DNA of 64,000 nt from positions 682,001 through 746,000 of the forward strand of contig CAVSCD010000011.1 in assembly GCA_963726335.1 (NCBI GenBank). The letters run 5' to 3'. The position numbers were made by a program, and so were the translations under genes. The notes under the pieces were generated by a model. The model worked only from the letters and a program-made list of their open reading frames with translations. It did no database searches and was not told where the DNA came from. The DNA is from CAVSCD01 sp963726335 (GTDB lineage: Bacteria > Acidobacteriota > Aminicenantia > Aminicenantales > UBA8522). This document shows, piece after piece, positions 42,019-51,147 of this stretch (positions are counted from its first letter, which is position 1; the number at the start of each line of letters is the position of its first letter).

Positions 42019-44703
42019 ATGAAGGGGTCGCGGCGGAAGGCCGTTCTTCTGCGCCGGCTCGTCTGTCTCGTTGCCTCTTGCCTCCTCCTCCCGGCCTGGT
42101 CTTCCGGCCGGAGCACCCTGGCGACCCTGGAAGGACAGGTCACCGGTCCCGAAGGCGATCCTATCGCTGGCGCGGCGGTTGCGGCCAGATGCGTGGACCG
42201 GGGCTACGAATACCGTACCGTCTCCCGGCAGGATGGCCATTACATTATCTCCGCCATCGAGCCGGGAACGTATGAGGTTCGGGTGGCGCTCCCCGGGTTC
42301 GCGGCTCAGATCCGTCAGGGATTGATCATCAATGTCGGGGCCAAGCTGAAGATTGATTTCCGGCTGTCCGCCGAAATCCTCAAGGAGGAGATCACCGTGA
42401 CCGCGCCTTCCCCGATGGTCGAGGTGGCCAAGTCGGAGATCAGCTCGGTCGTCGTCCGCCGGGAGATTGATGACCTGCCCCTGCTCGACCGGGATTTCGC
42501 CGCCCTGACCTACACCAAGCCGGGCATCCAGGAATCAGGGAGCGGCAGCTCGAACGCCCAGCCGCTCGGCAGCGAGGAGATGGTGGTCGATGGCGTGTCC
42601 AACGAGAACGTGCCCAGGAACACGATGCGGACGCAGCTCCCGGCCGACGCCATCGAGGAATTCCGGGTCATCACCAACCAGTACCAGGCCGAGTTCGGGA
42701 ATTCGAGCGGGATGATCCGGACGGCCATCACTCGGTCGGGGACGAACACGTTCAGCGGCCGGGTGGCTGTCTTCTCCCGGGATGAGGCCTTCGACCAGGT
42801 GAGCTATTTCGTCAACCACAAGACGTACCATGGGCCCGAGCTGCACGAAGACCAGTGGCAGGAGCCTCCCTACGAGCATTACCGTTTCGGCGGGTACGTG
42901 GGCGGGCCGATCAAGAAAGACAAGGCGCATTTCTTCCTGGCCTATGACGCCCTCCGGCGGACGGACTATGCGACGGTCACATCGCCGCTCGTTCCCAAAG
43001 AAACGGTCGCCTCCGGCACGCACAACGACCTGGCCCTGTTGAAGCTCAGCTTCCAGCCCTCGGAAAAGCACCTGCTGAGTGCCCGGGTGGGCATGAATTG
43101 GCTGCGCCTCACGAACGCCGGGGTCGGCGGCAATCTCACCAAGGAAAGGGCCTACGATTACAAAGCGGACATCCCCGAGTTCCAGGCCAACTGGACATTC
43201 TTCCTGTCTTCCAGCGCGGTCAACGAGCTGCGGCTCCATTATGTCAAGACGTTCCTTGACTATTCCGCTCGCGCTCCCGGGACTTATACCGTCAACAGGC
43301 CGTCGGGATATTTCGGGAAGCCGGTGAGTATGCCCCAAAATGGCGTTGACCGCCGGTATCAGCTCGTCGACAACTTCAGCGTCCTCCTTGGAGGCCACAG
43401 CCTGAAGCTGGGCCTGGATTATTCCAACATCCCGGCGCGCCTCCATATCGAAACCCTCATTCCCGGGTTGTTCCAGTTCGCGACGGATAAACCCTTCAAC
43501 GCCGCCGACGCCAGCACCTATCCCTTGTATTTCTACTACAACTCGACGGGGTTCAACGAGAACAGCTTTTCCTACGGAGAGCTGGGGTTGTTCGTCCAGG
43601 ACTCCTGGAGAGTCCACCCTCGCCTGACCCTGAACCTGGGGCTCAGATGGAACTATTTCCAGGTCGAGCATCTCGATATCGATCATTCCGACATCCGGAA
43701 TTTCAACCCCCGGCTGGGGTTGAGCTGGGACCCCCTCGGGGACGGGAAGACGGCCGTCCGCGCCGGGCTCGGGACCTTCTCCCAGAATCCCCAGAGCAAC
43801 CTGTCGGGCTTGATCGATACGATGAACAAACGCGAGCTGCGATACATCTATTATCCCAACTATCCCGACCCTTTTGCGCCAAACCCGTTCCGCCCGTCCG
43901 TGCCGGTTTCCAGTCCCCCGGACAAATTTGAATCCGGCAAAGACATGGCGCCGCCGACTGCCGTCCAGATGACGCTGGGCATCGAGCGGCAGCTCCTGGC
44001 GGACTTCTCGGCGGCCGTCGACCTTGTCTGGAGCCAGGGCCGGCACTACACGCGCATCGAGGACGCCAACCCGGTCATCCCGGGCACGTGGACTGTCCGC
44101 GAGGATCCGACCAAAGGGGCCCTAAAGATTTACGCCGATCACGGCCGGACCGATTACCGGGCGATGTATCTCGTGCTGAACAAGCGCTATTCCCGCCACT
44201 GGTCTTTGGAGGTCGCATACACACTGTCCCGTTCGCTGGCGGACGTAGAGACCGAACAGACCGGACCCTACAGCTACGAGGACAGTGCCTGGGAGCGGAT
44301 GTGCGGCCCGACCAATTATGACGCGCGACACCGGCTGGCCGTCACCGGGATCTTGGACCTGCCCTGGGGTTTCCAGTTGAGCGGGGTCTTCTTCTATCGC
44401 TCGGCCTGGCCCTGGACCGCCATCTACGCGACGGATATGAACAAGGACAGCCTCGTCTCCGACATGGTCGACTGGAACCGGAACTCGCGGCGGGCTTTCG
44501 ATTACAGCCATCTCAACACCCGGCTCTCGTACCACCTTGAGCTCGGGCGGTTCGACATCCAGGTTTTTGCCGAAGCCTACAATATCACCAATAGGACGAA
44601 TTTCACGACCATCTACACCATCTATGGCCGCGACTCGTTCGGGAAGCCGATCGCGGCCGACGTCCCGCGGCTCATCCAGTTGGGGGCGCGCCTTGATTTC
44701 TAG
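42019..44703 (+). CDS. TonB-dependent outer-membrane receptor with carboxypeptidase-regulatory-like domain (Oar-like)
   Basis: An 894-residue receptor. After a signal peptide (LVCLVASCLLLPAWSSG) comes a CarboxypepD_reg-like domain (LEGQVTGPEGDPIAGAAVAA to GTYEVRVALPGFAAQIRQGL, ~37-110). A plug-like domain follows (EITVTAPSPMVEVAKSEISS, LPADAIEEFRVITNQYQAEF), then a long beta-barrel ending in aromatic LGARLDF, the usual outer-membrane insertion signal. This Oar-like architecture is abundant in Acidobacteriota and imports or binds large substrates with TonB/ExbBD energy. It is downstream of R2 and upstream of a GWxTD gene. Ligand unknown. Confidence 0.92.
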   Translation: MKGSRRKAVLLRRLVCLVASCLLLPAWSSGRSTLATLEGQVTGPEGDPIAGAAVAARCVDRGYEYRTVSRQDGHYIISAIEPGTYEVRVALPGFAAQIRQGLIINVGAKLKIDFRLSAEILKEEITVTAPSPMVEVAKSEISSVVVRREIDDLPLLDRDFAALTYTKPGIQESGSGSSNAQPLGSEEMVVDGVSNENVPRNTMRTQLPADAIEEFRVITNQYQAEFGNSSGMIRTAITRSGTNTFSGRVAVFSRDEAFDQVSYFVNHKTYHGPELHEDQWQEPPYEHYRFGGYVGGPIKKDKAHFFLAYDALRRTDYATVTSPLVPKETVASGTHNDLALLKLSFQPSEKHLLSARVGMNWLRLTNAGVGGNLTKERAYDYKADIPEFQANWTFFLSSSAVNELRLHYVKTFLDYSARAPGTYTVNRPSGYFGKPVSMPQNGVDRRYQLVDNFSVLLGGHSLKLGLDYSNIPARLHIETLIPGLFQFATDKPFNAADASTYPLYFYYNSTGFNENSFSYGELGLFVQDSWRVHPRLTLNLGLRWNYFQVEHLDIDHSDIRNFNPRLGLSWDPLGDGKTAVRAGLGTFSQNPQSNLSGLIDTMNKRELRYIYYPNYPDPFAPNPFRPSVPVSSPPDKFESGKDMAPPTAVQMTLGIERQLLADFSAAVDLVWSQGRHYTRIEDANPVIPGTWTVREDPTKGALKIYADHGRTDYRAMYLVLNKRYSRHWSLEVAYTLSRSLADVETEQTGPYSYEDSAWERMCGPTNYDARHRLAVTGILDLPWGFQLSGVFFYRSAWPWTAIYATDMNKDSLVSDMVDWNRNSRRAFDYSHLNTRLSYHLELGRFDIQVFAEAYNITNRTNFTTIYTIYGRDSFGKPIAADVPRLIQLGARLDF

Positions 44704-44825
44704 AGGCTGGATTGAGATTCGACATCAACGCCTGCCCGCCGGCTTTGGCTATCGGTCCAGGGAAGAGGGCATTACATCCGTTCACCAGGCCATCAGGTTT
44801 TGTCCGGTTAAGAGGGGATGAATAA

Positions 44826-46049
44826 TTGACGAGACGAGAAGTCATCAGGGCTCTCATCATTTTTCTTATCATATGTCTCTTAGGCAGGCAGGGGGCCAGC
44901 CAGGATAAATCGCAATCCGTGAGCGCCGGACGGCAACCCTTGAGCCTATGGTCAAAGCAGTGGCTCGACGAGGTCGTTCCCTATATCATCACCGCTGCCG
45001 AAAGAGAGGTCTTCCTGAGCCTTCCCACGGAAGAGGAGAGAGGCAAGTTTATCGCGGCCTTCTGGAACAAGCGGGACCCCGACCCGCGAACAGAGGAGAA
45101 CGAGCTCAAGCTGGAGCACTACAGGAGGATCGCCCTGGCCAATAAGTTCTTGGACGCCGCGGGCATCGACGGCTGGCGGACGGACAGGGGGAAAGTGTGC
45201 ATCCTGCTGGGGCCGCCGGATGAGGTCCAGAGGGACATGAATCCCGCCGGCTCTTCCTCGGCGATATTTCGCGGTCCCAAGGAAACCTGGAGTTATTGGG
45301 GCCTCTCCGACCCGGGCTTGCCGTACAACATGGAATTCACTTTCACCGACAGAACCGGAACCGGCCACTATGTTCTGGATCGCGGTCTGGACTTGGCGGG
45401 GCAGGATGGCACGCCCCTGGACCTGGATTCGCTTCACCACTATTTCGACTACCAGGAATACTTGGCCCGAGCCGCTCGGAACCCGTTCGAGGACTTGCCT
45501 GAGCCCAGGGGGATCGTGACCACCGAGGTCAGCTCTGAACGCCCCGCGCTCGAAGCTGAAGAGACAGGCCGAAAAGTCGCTGAGGGCTTAAGCAGCGGGA
45601 CTCCTGTCGGCGGGGGTGAAATAGAATTAAGTGAGATCATCCTTAAGACCGGCGCCGGTGGCGATCCGGCAAGCGGGACCGAACAAGCCGTGGGAGATGC
45701 GAGCCAAAAGCCCGGGCTCCTTGCGGGCATGTCTACACCGGTCATGGAGCGGGTTTTTCGGGTCGGAGACGAACTCGAGGCGACGATCGAAATCCACAAC
45801 ATGTCGGGTAACCCGCAAACCGGACGCACTGCCTTCCAGGTGGAGTATTCCTTCTATCAGCATGATGCCCTGGTGGCGAGCCTTCCCGCCTCCCGGACGG
45901 AGGCGACCGCGGACAGGGACTGCCGGATCCGAACCTCGCTTCGGCTCAAGAATTTCAAGCCCGGACGCTATCGATTGCGCGCTACGGTCCGGGATCTCAT
46001 ATCCGGTGTCTCGGTTTCCCGAGACACCGCCTTCTCCGTGATCGAATAA
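44826..46049 (+). CDS. Secreted GWxTD-domain protein
   Basis: A 407-residue protein. The start is probably TTG at 44826, about ten bases after AGAGGGG; no in-frame ATG is near. A membrane or signal segment (VIRALIIFLIICLLGRQG) precedes the GWxTD domain: FIAAFWNKRDPDPRTEENEL, then GIDGWRTDRGKVCILLGPPD with GWRTD at 116-120. Later residues form an Ig-like/beta-sandwich region (VMERVFRVGDELEATIEIHN...YRLRATVRDLISGVSVSRDT). The GWxTD family is typical of Acidobacteriota and Bacteroidota genomes; its role is unknown. It probably forms an operon with the TonB receptor. Confidence 0.85.
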   Translation: MTRREVIRALIIFLIICLLGRQGASQDKSQSVSAGRQPLSLWSKQWLDEVVPYIITAAEREVFLSLPTEEERGKFIAAFWNKRDPDPRTEENELKLEHYRRIALANKFLDAAGIDGWRTDRGKVCILLGPPDEVQRDMNPAGSSSAIFRGPKETWSYWGLSDPGLPYNMEFTFTDRTGTGHYVLDRGLDLAGQDGTPLDLDSLHHYFDYQEYLARAARNPFEDLPEPRGIVTTEVSSERPALEAEETGRKVAEGLSSGTPVGGGEIELSEIILKTGAGGDPASGTEQAVGDASQKPGLLAGMSTPVMERVFRVGDELEATIEIHNMSGNPQTGRTAFQVEYSFYQHDALVASLPASRTEATADRDCRIRTSLRLKNFKPGRYRLRATVRDLISGVSVSRDTAFSVIE

Positions 46050-46108
46050 ATTGGTGACAGGATATCAATTCCCCAATTCTTTGCTGGCGCGCCGTGCCGG
46101 TGTCGCAC
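46047..46108. repeat. TGGTGACAG repeat with extension
   Basis: AAATTGGTGACAGGATATCA, then ATTCCCCAATTCTTTGC, then GGCGC...GTGCCGGTGTCGC, immediately after the GWxTD stop. The same ~62 bases recur at 50893-50955 with few changes. Confidence 0.6.
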
Positions 46109-46180
46109 GTCCCTCGCCGATAAGCGGGTTTCCATGAAGTGGGCTTTCTTTTCTCCTCATAAGCGTTAAAAACTCCGGAC

Positions 46181-46241
46181 GGGGCCAAGTGCCCCCCTTG
46201 AGGTAACCTGGCCCCGTGTCCGGGTGGGCGTGGGGTGCCCG
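46181..46241 (-). ncRNA. Conserved 3' hairpin element E2 after P3
   Basis: Starts 27 bases past the P3 stop. It contains the identical 21-nt block (46220-46240) followed, on the minus strand, by a hairpin with arms GGGGCCA and TGGCCCC. See E1 and E3. Confidence 0.5.
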
Positions 46242-46267
46242 TTAACGTCCGGCAGCCGTCCCGGGCT

Positions 46268-47731
46268 CTAATGTGCTTCCGCTTCCTCCATGAGCTGCTT
46301 GATGAAAGCCTGCTTTTCCAGCAGCATCTCCGTGATCTTCAGGCCGGCTTGCTTGAGCTTCAGCCCGATCCCGGGATTCGACGCCTCGAGCTGGGCATAT
46401 TCGTTGGCCGCGTGCCCGACGATCCGGTTGTGATGGGCGTACACGGGAAACTCCAGGACCTGCTGCTTTGGCCCGCCCGTATCAGCCGGAAACCGCCCCG
46501 TCTCCTTGACCAGGTTATTCGTCACTTCCGCCCCCGGCCAGGGTCCTTGCCAGCCGACATCGACCGACGAGAACAGCATGACGCAGCCGGGAATGAGCAG
46601 ATCACCCGCCGCGTCATATCCCCAGCCGGCCAGTCCGGTCAGCCGAAAATCGTTGCCGGTCAAGACGTTGCCTGTCACCGGCAGCGTGTCCGGCCACACG
46701 CCCGGGTTTGGATTATGCGAAACGATGCTTATTCCGGTGGCGATCCAGGGTACGCCAAGCTGAGCGGCAAACGCTTTATCCGAGGGACCGATGATGTTCC
46801 CGGCGATCAAGCCGTCTCTCCCCCTGTTGTGGACCGCCCCTTGCCAGGTCGTCAGGCCCGAGAAGTCGTTATTAAGGATCTTGCGGTTACGGCCGTAAGG
46901 AGCGGAACAAACGCCAATGCCCGCCCACCCGGAAAAGGTGTTGCCTTCGACCACCACGTTGCTGATGCCTTCGGTATACCACTCGCCGAGATCGATGACG
47001 AAGGTATTGAGGCTGAGCACCGCGGAGGCCAGGCCAATCCGGTTATTCCTGATGATCACCGGGCCGTTGTCGAAATCGACGAGGTCCCTGTTCCAAACAT
47101 CCACAGAGATGGCATCATAATGGTTGTCGACGATCGTATTTCCCTCGATCAGGAGGTGGTCGTCCGGGGGCAGCGTCAGGGCGTGCGTTTGGACCGCAAC
47201 AGAGCGCAGGTTGGTGAAGGTGTTGTTCTTGATCTCCGCCGAGCCTGCCCCTGTGCAATAATGGACACCAAAGGCGTAAGGCTTGACGTTATAAGCCCGC
47301 GTGCACGTGAAGGTGTTGTCCTCGACAAGGGCAAAATTGTCCTCGTCCATGACACCCATATGGTAGATGACATAGCCGGACCAGTCCTCGAAATGGATAT
47401 TGCGGACGGTGAAGTTCTTCGCTCCGCTGGGGGGTACGCCGCCCGGGACCGCCAGTGTCGTGATCGGGTAATATCCGCCCTTGATCGTCGCCCCGGTGGC
47501 TACTCCCTCGAGAGTCAGGTTCTGCACGTTGATCAGGACCTGGCCCGTAGCCCCAAGATCAAAAACCCCGTCAAGATAGACCGTCCGGTTCGGGACATTC
47601 ACCGCCGCCTGGATGGCCGGCAGGTCAATGGCCGGGTTGTTGGATCCGACGAGCGTCACCTGGTCGGCCAGCCCGCCCCCCGCCAGGAGCAGAATGCTGA
47701 ATGCCGATCCCAAAAGCTGTCTTTTTCCCAC
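46268..47731 (-). CDS. P3: secreted right-handed parallel beta-helix protein
   Basis: About 487 residues from the GTG at 47731 (MGKRQLLGSAFSILLLAGGG), which follows AAAGGAGGACAAG. A more diverged paralogue of P1 and P2: LVEDNTFTCTRAYN, AEIKNNTFTNLRSV, LIEGNTIVDNHYDAI, VVEGNTFSGWAGIG, ILNNDFSGLTTWQ, LIAGNIIGPSDKA. It shares their tail (PKQQVLEFPVYAHHNRIVGH, NEYAQLEASNPGIG). It is probably an exported polysaccharide-binding or degrading protein. Its promoter, leader ORF and 3' hairpin match those of P1 and P6. Divergent regulator: R3. Confidence 0.85.
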   Translation of the reverse strand: MGKRQLLGSAFSILLLAGGGLADQVTLVGSNNPAIDLPAIQAAVNVPNRTVYLDGVFDLGATGQVLINVQNLTLEGVATGATIKGGYYPITTLAVPGGVPPSGAKNFTVRNIHFEDWSGYVIYHMGVMDEDNFALVEDNTFTCTRAYNVKPYAFGVHYCTGAGSAEIKNNTFTNLRSVAVQTHALTLPPDDHLLIEGNTIVDNHYDAISVDVWNRDLVDFDNGPVIIRNNRIGLASAVLSLNTFVIDLGEWYTEGISNVVVEGNTFSGWAGIGVCSAPYGRNRKILNNDFSGLTTWQGAVHNRGRDGLIAGNIIGPSDKAFAAQLGVPWIATGISIVSHNPNPGVWPDTLPVTGNVLTGNDFRLTGLAGWGYDAAGDLLIPGCVMLFSSVDVGWQGPWPGAEVTNNLVKETGRFPADTGGPKQQVLEFPVYAHHNRIVGHAANEYAQLEASNPGIGLKLKQAGLKITEMLLEKQAFIKQLMEEAEAH

Positions 47732-47771
47732 CTTGTCCTCCTTTAGGTTCCCATAACCCATTTCTCTTAAG

Positions 47772-47822
47772 TCAGAAGACGCGATCTCCCCCTAGGCTTG
47801 ACTCCCTTCGCTCAAGTTTCAT
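47772..47822 (-). CDS. Leader ORF of P3 (16 residues)
   Basis: ATG at 47822 reads MKLERRESSLGGDRVF then stop, preceded by GGGAGGTG. Same position and start context as the leader ORFs of P1, P2 and P6. Confidence 0.4.
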   Translation of the reverse strand: MKLERRESSLGGDRVF

Positions 47823-47906
47823 CACCTCCCTGACCCCCTCGGCCGACGGGGACTTTTCCTTATGCCCGGAATCATGGCCTCCCCCGGCGGAGAATTCCTT
47901 GCCTAG

Positions 47907-48041
47907 TTCTCCGATAAAACCGGCGAATTTGCCTGTCAACGGGAAACGGTAAAGATGTGCGTTTGTTCCCCATCTTTCGCGTCTTTGTTGTGTGCGGCAA
48001 TCGGTGTCGGATTGACTCGAGGGCTCGCCCTGAAATAGAAT
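47907..48041. promoter_or_regulatory. Divergent P3/R3 promoter region with 10-bp phased repeats
   Basis: P3 promoter (minus): TTGACA 47939-47934, 17 bases, TATCGG 47916-47911; imperfect inverted repeat TTCGCCG-N7-CGGAGAA (47907-47927) centred on the -10. Starting 22 bases above the -35: TTTGTTCCCC, ATCTTTCGCG, TCTTTGTTGT (47962-47991). R3 promoter (plus): TTGACT 48012-48017, 18 bases, TAGAAT 48036-48041. Confidence 0.65.
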
Positions 48042-48083
48042 TCAGACTGCGCTCTTAAGCAAAAAGCAAGGGGACGATAGCCC

Positions 48084-49802
48084 ATGGTCGAGCGGCGCAT
48101 TCTCGAAAGCTGGAAGGCGATCGCCGCCTACCTGGGCCGGACGGAAAAAACCTGCCGGACATGGGAGCATGATCTAGGCCTGCCCGTCCACCGGCTGGAG
48201 GAGTCCGCCAGGGCGCGGGTCTTCGCCTACGCCGACGAGCTCGACCGCTGGCGGGAGGAAAAGCTTCAGGCCGGGGCGTTCCAGATGGCGGAGGGCCGGG
48301 CCGCCGCCGCTCGGAAAGCCAGGTCCTGGGTTATCCCGGGCGCCGCGCTTGCGGTGATCGCCCTTGTCTCGGCATTTCTCATCTGGCGGGGCCGCCCGCG
48401 CGGCGAAATGACCGCTCTCCAGGCCGCGAAAGGCATCGCCGTCCTGCCGTTCGTCGACCTGAGTCTCGATAAAAGCCAGGAGCACATCGGGGACGGGATC
48501 TCCGATATCCTGATCAACACCCTCAACCGCGTCGAGGGGCTGCGCGTCCCGGCCCGGACCTCGGCGTTCTATTTCAAGGGGAAGGACGTCACGCCGGCCG
48601 AGATCGGCCGCCGGCTGAAGGTCGAATGGATCCTCGAGGGGAGCGTCCAGGTCGAGGGGAAAAGGCTCCGGGTCGTCGCCACCCTGCTCCGCGCCGCCGA
48701 CGGCACGTCCTTGTGGGCGGAAAGGTACGACCGGAACGAATTCGACATCTTCGCCGTCGAGGACGATATCGCCAGGATGGTCGTCAACAGCCTCAAGGTC
48801 AAGGCCATGGGTCAGACGAACGCCTCTCTCATCAAAGCCGGGACGAAAAACCCGGAGGCGCATTCCCTGTATTTGCAGGGCCGTCACTTTTGGAATAAGC
48901 GCTCGAAGCTGGACCTGCTGAAATCCATCGACTACTATGAGAAGGCCGTCGCCCTGGACGCGAACTATGCTCTTGCCTATGTCGGGTTGGCCGATGCTTA
49001 TAACATTCTCGGGAATAACCTCTTTGTATCTCCGGATAAGGCCTACCCCAAAGGGAAGGCCTACGCTCTAAAAGCGCTGGAGATCGACGAGACGGAGGGC
49101 GAGGCCCACCGGTGTCTGGCTACGGTCTACCGTGATTACGAGTGGGACTTCAGCGCGGCCGGCCGGGAATTAGAGAGAGCCCTGGCGCTGAGCCCGGGCG
49201 ATTCGCTGATCCATCACGGCTATGCCTTTTTCCTGTCAAACCTAGGCCGTCATGAGGACGCCGTCAGTGAAATACGGCTGGCCCGGGATCTGGACCCTTT
49301 GGCTCCGAGGACCGCGGCCAATGTCGGCCTCTTTTTATATAACGCCAGGAGATACGAGGAAGCCGTCGAAGAGCTCAAGAAAGCGCTGGACTTCGATCCC
49401 ACTCATGCGGCGACTCATGAATACCTTGGAGAAGTGTATAGAGAGCTTGGCCGCTATGACGAGGCCATCGCGCATTATCGATCGGGCATAAACCTGGAGG
49501 ACAGGACGCCGTTTTTGATAAGGCTCGCGATTGCCTATGCCCGCGCAGGAGATGTTGAACAGTCGCGGCGGATTCTCGCTGACCTCGGAGAGCGATCCAA
49601 GAGGGAGTCCGTTCCTTTGAGCTACCTCGCGGTCGCCTACGCTTCAATCGGCGAGAAGGATACGGCCTTCATCCTGCTCGATAGGGCTTGCGCCTCGCGG
49701 GAACCCCGCCTGATCAGCTTGAAGGTCGACCCGATATTTGACCCCCTCCGCGATGACCCGCGGTTCAAGGATTTGCTGCGCCGCGTCGGGCTGGAACAGT
49801 AA
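48084..49802 (+). CDS. R3: membrane one-component regulator (HTH-TM-TolB-like-TPR)
   Basis: A 572-residue paralogue of R1 and R2. Head MVERRILESWKAIAAYLGRT, KTCRTWEHDLGLPVHRLEES, VFAYADELDRWREEKL. Membrane segment ~77-96 (WVIPGAALAVIALVSAFLIW). TolB-N-like domain (IAVLPFVDLSLDKSQEHIGD to FDIFAVEDDIARMVVNSL), then TPR units including YEKAVALDANYALAYVGLAD and LKKALDFDPTHAATHEYLGE. C-terminus DDPRFKDLLRRVGLEQ. It is divergent from P3. The toxin-antitoxin pair that follows on the other strand appears unrelated. Confidence 0.88.
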   Translation: MVERRILESWKAIAAYLGRTEKTCRTWEHDLGLPVHRLEESARARVFAYADELDRWREEKLQAGAFQMAEGRAAAARKARSWVIPGAALAVIALVSAFLIWRGRPRGEMTALQAAKGIAVLPFVDLSLDKSQEHIGDGISDILINTLNRVEGLRVPARTSAFYFKGKDVTPAEIGRRLKVEWILEGSVQVEGKRLRVVATLLRAADGTSLWAERYDRNEFDIFAVEDDIARMVVNSLKVKAMGQTNASLIKAGTKNPEAHSLYLQGRHFWNKRSKLDLLKSIDYYEKAVALDANYALAYVGLADAYNILGNNLFVSPDKAYPKGKAYALKALEIDETEGEAHRCLATVYRDYEWDFSAAGRELERALALSPGDSLIHHGYAFFLSNLGRHEDAVSEIRLARDLDPLAPRTAANVGLFLYNARRYEEAVEELKKALDFDPTHAATHEYLGEVYRELGRYDEAIAHYRSGINLEDRTPFLIRLAIAYARAGDVEQSRRILADLGERSKRESVPLSYLAVAYASIGEKDTAFILLDRACASREPRLISLKVDPIFDPLRDDPRFKDLLRRVGLEQ

Positions 49803-49904
49803 GGCACCCAGAATTGGGGTCTTAGTCCCCGGGACAGGTGAGCCGGGCATCCGGGCCTGCTTAAAACCTATCGCGAGGCGAGTTTTTACGTCGACGCCGG
49901 CGAT

Positions 49905-50330
49905 CTACCCGATAAACGGATTCCGGACGGTCAGGCGGTCGAACGCGCGGCCGTGTTCGAAGTCTTCGGTGAGGAGAATGTCGGCACCGCCCCTGACGGC
50001 GGCTTGAACCACCAGCGCATCCCAGAAGCTGAGTCCGTGCTTCTGTTGGATTTCGATGGCCTCGAGAATCGATGCCCCGTCGTTGATGATGACTTTCCAC
50101 TGGAGAAAGTCTTGGATGATCGGTCTGGCCAGGTCGGGGCTGACCGGCTTGGGCACCTTCCTGGTCAGGGTGACATAGAGTTCCTGAAGGACTTGTGTGC
50201 TGATCAGTCCCTGTCCCGAATCCCAGAGCGCGGCAAGTTCTTTTTTAGCGGTCTCATGTTTATCGCCGGCCGTTGAATCGTAAGCATAAACGAGGATATT
50301 GGTGTCGACGAAGACGCTACCGGCGCTCAT
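49905..50330 (-). CDS. VapC-type PIN-domain toxin
   Basis: A 141-residue PIN RNase: Asp9 in VFVDTNILVYAYDS, Glu in STQVLQELYVTL, Asp in LSFWDALVVQAA, and Asp in LLTEDFEHGR. It overlaps its antitoxin gene by 14 bases. A C-terminal fragment of a close homologue lies at 50956-51147, so the region has taken up related toxin genes more than once. Confidence 0.88.
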   Translation of the reverse strand: MSAGSVFVDTNILVYAYDSTAGDKHETAKKELAALWDSGQGLISTQVLQELYVTLTRKVPKPVSPDLARPIIQDFLQWKVIINDGASILEAIEIQQKHGLSFWDALVVQAAVRGGADILLTEDFEHGRAFDRLTVRNPFIG

Positions 50331-50583
50331 GAAGTTCCTCTCTGGGCGCTGAGATGCGTCCGCCGGTCCCGAGGTCCAGGCCCGTGGCGAGCATCTCGAG
50401 CTGCCTTCGCTTGGCCTTCTGATATTCGGATCCTTGCTCGAGTTTCACTTCCAGCGCTTCCCGCATGTACTCACTCAGGGACATGTCCTGTTTTACGGCC
50501 TCCAATTTGGCCTTGGAGAGAAGCGACCGGGGGAGGGACAAGGTTATATTCCGCCTTATCTCCGCTGACTTGATTATCTTCAC
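50317..50583 (-). CDS. Ribbon-helix-helix-type antitoxin paired with VapC
   Basis: An 88-residue protein. Residues ~8-50 (IRRNITLSLPRSLLSKAKLE, then QDMSLSEYMREALEVKLEQG) form a ribbon-helix-helix-like DNA-binding domain; the tail (EMLATGLDLGTGGRISAPRE) would bind the toxin. The toxin ORF overlaps its end. Confidence 0.82.
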   Translation of the reverse strand: MKIIKSAEIRRNITLSLPRSLLSKAKLEAVKQDMSLSEYMREALEVKLEQGSEYQKAKRRQLEMLATGLDLGTGGRISAPREELHERR

Positions 50584-50682
50584 ATATATATGTGTAGCAC
50601 ATAAAAAAGTGAAATGTCAAGATGGCTGGCACAGGCTTTCATCGGTTTCAACTATTAATGACGGACCGTCCCATGTTTCATT

Positions 50683-50769
50683 CTCACAAACGACGTGGAA
50701 CCCGCTCTCGACGGCCTGCCGGGTGACCGGGTAGTGGATGTCGTTCGGCGCGACGAGGAGGAAGAAGTC
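50683..50769 (-). pseudogene. Fragment of a Gfo/Idh/MocA oxidoreductase gene
   Basis: The minus strand reads DFFLLVAPNDIHYPVTRQAV, then ESGFHVVC. This matches residues of the intact gene at 29897-31069 (DFVLIVAPNNIHYPVARQAV, ESGFHIVC), and the DNA is similar over about 85 bases. The rest of the gene is missing. The copy is closely related but not identical to the resident gene. Confidence 0.7.
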
Positions 50770-50878
50770 TTTATCGCGTCACTGGCGTGGGAACTGTCCT
50801 TTATACAATGATTTCTTTGACCTCATAGTCGGCGGACCGCGCGGGCGTTCCCCACACCCAGAAGCGTCCCCGGGAATT

Positions 50879-50955
50879 GGTGACAGCGTGAAATTGGTGA
50901 CAGGATATCGATTCCCCAATTCTTTGCCGGCGCACAGTGCCGATGTCGCGCGGCT
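50879..50955. repeat. TGGTGACAG repeat with extension
   Basis: TTGGTGACAGCGTGAAATTG, then GTGACAGGATATCGATTCCC and the extended GCCGGCGCACAGTGCCGATG block, as at 46047-46108. It separates two gene fragments, consistent with a rearrangement-prone spot. Confidence 0.6.
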
Positions 50956-51147
50956 CTAACCGATAAACGGATTCCGGATGGTCAGGCCGTCGAATGAGCG
51001 GCCCGGCTCGAAATCCTCGCTGAGCAGGATGTCAGCTTCGCCCTTGATTGCGGCTTGGACCACCAGCGCGTCCCAGAAACCGGAGCGGTGTTTATTCTGG
51101 ATTTCGATCGCCTCGAGAATGGACAGCCCATCGTTCGTGACGTCTGT
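50956..51147 (-). pseudogene. C-terminal fragment of a VapC-like PIN toxin gene
   Basis: The minus strand reads SILEAIEIQNKH, GFWDALVVQAAIKGEADILL and EDFEPGRSFDGLTIRNPFIG then stop. This matches the last ~60 residues of the intact toxin at 49905-50330. The start and the first half are absent; the fragment abuts the end of P4. Confidence 0.8.
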
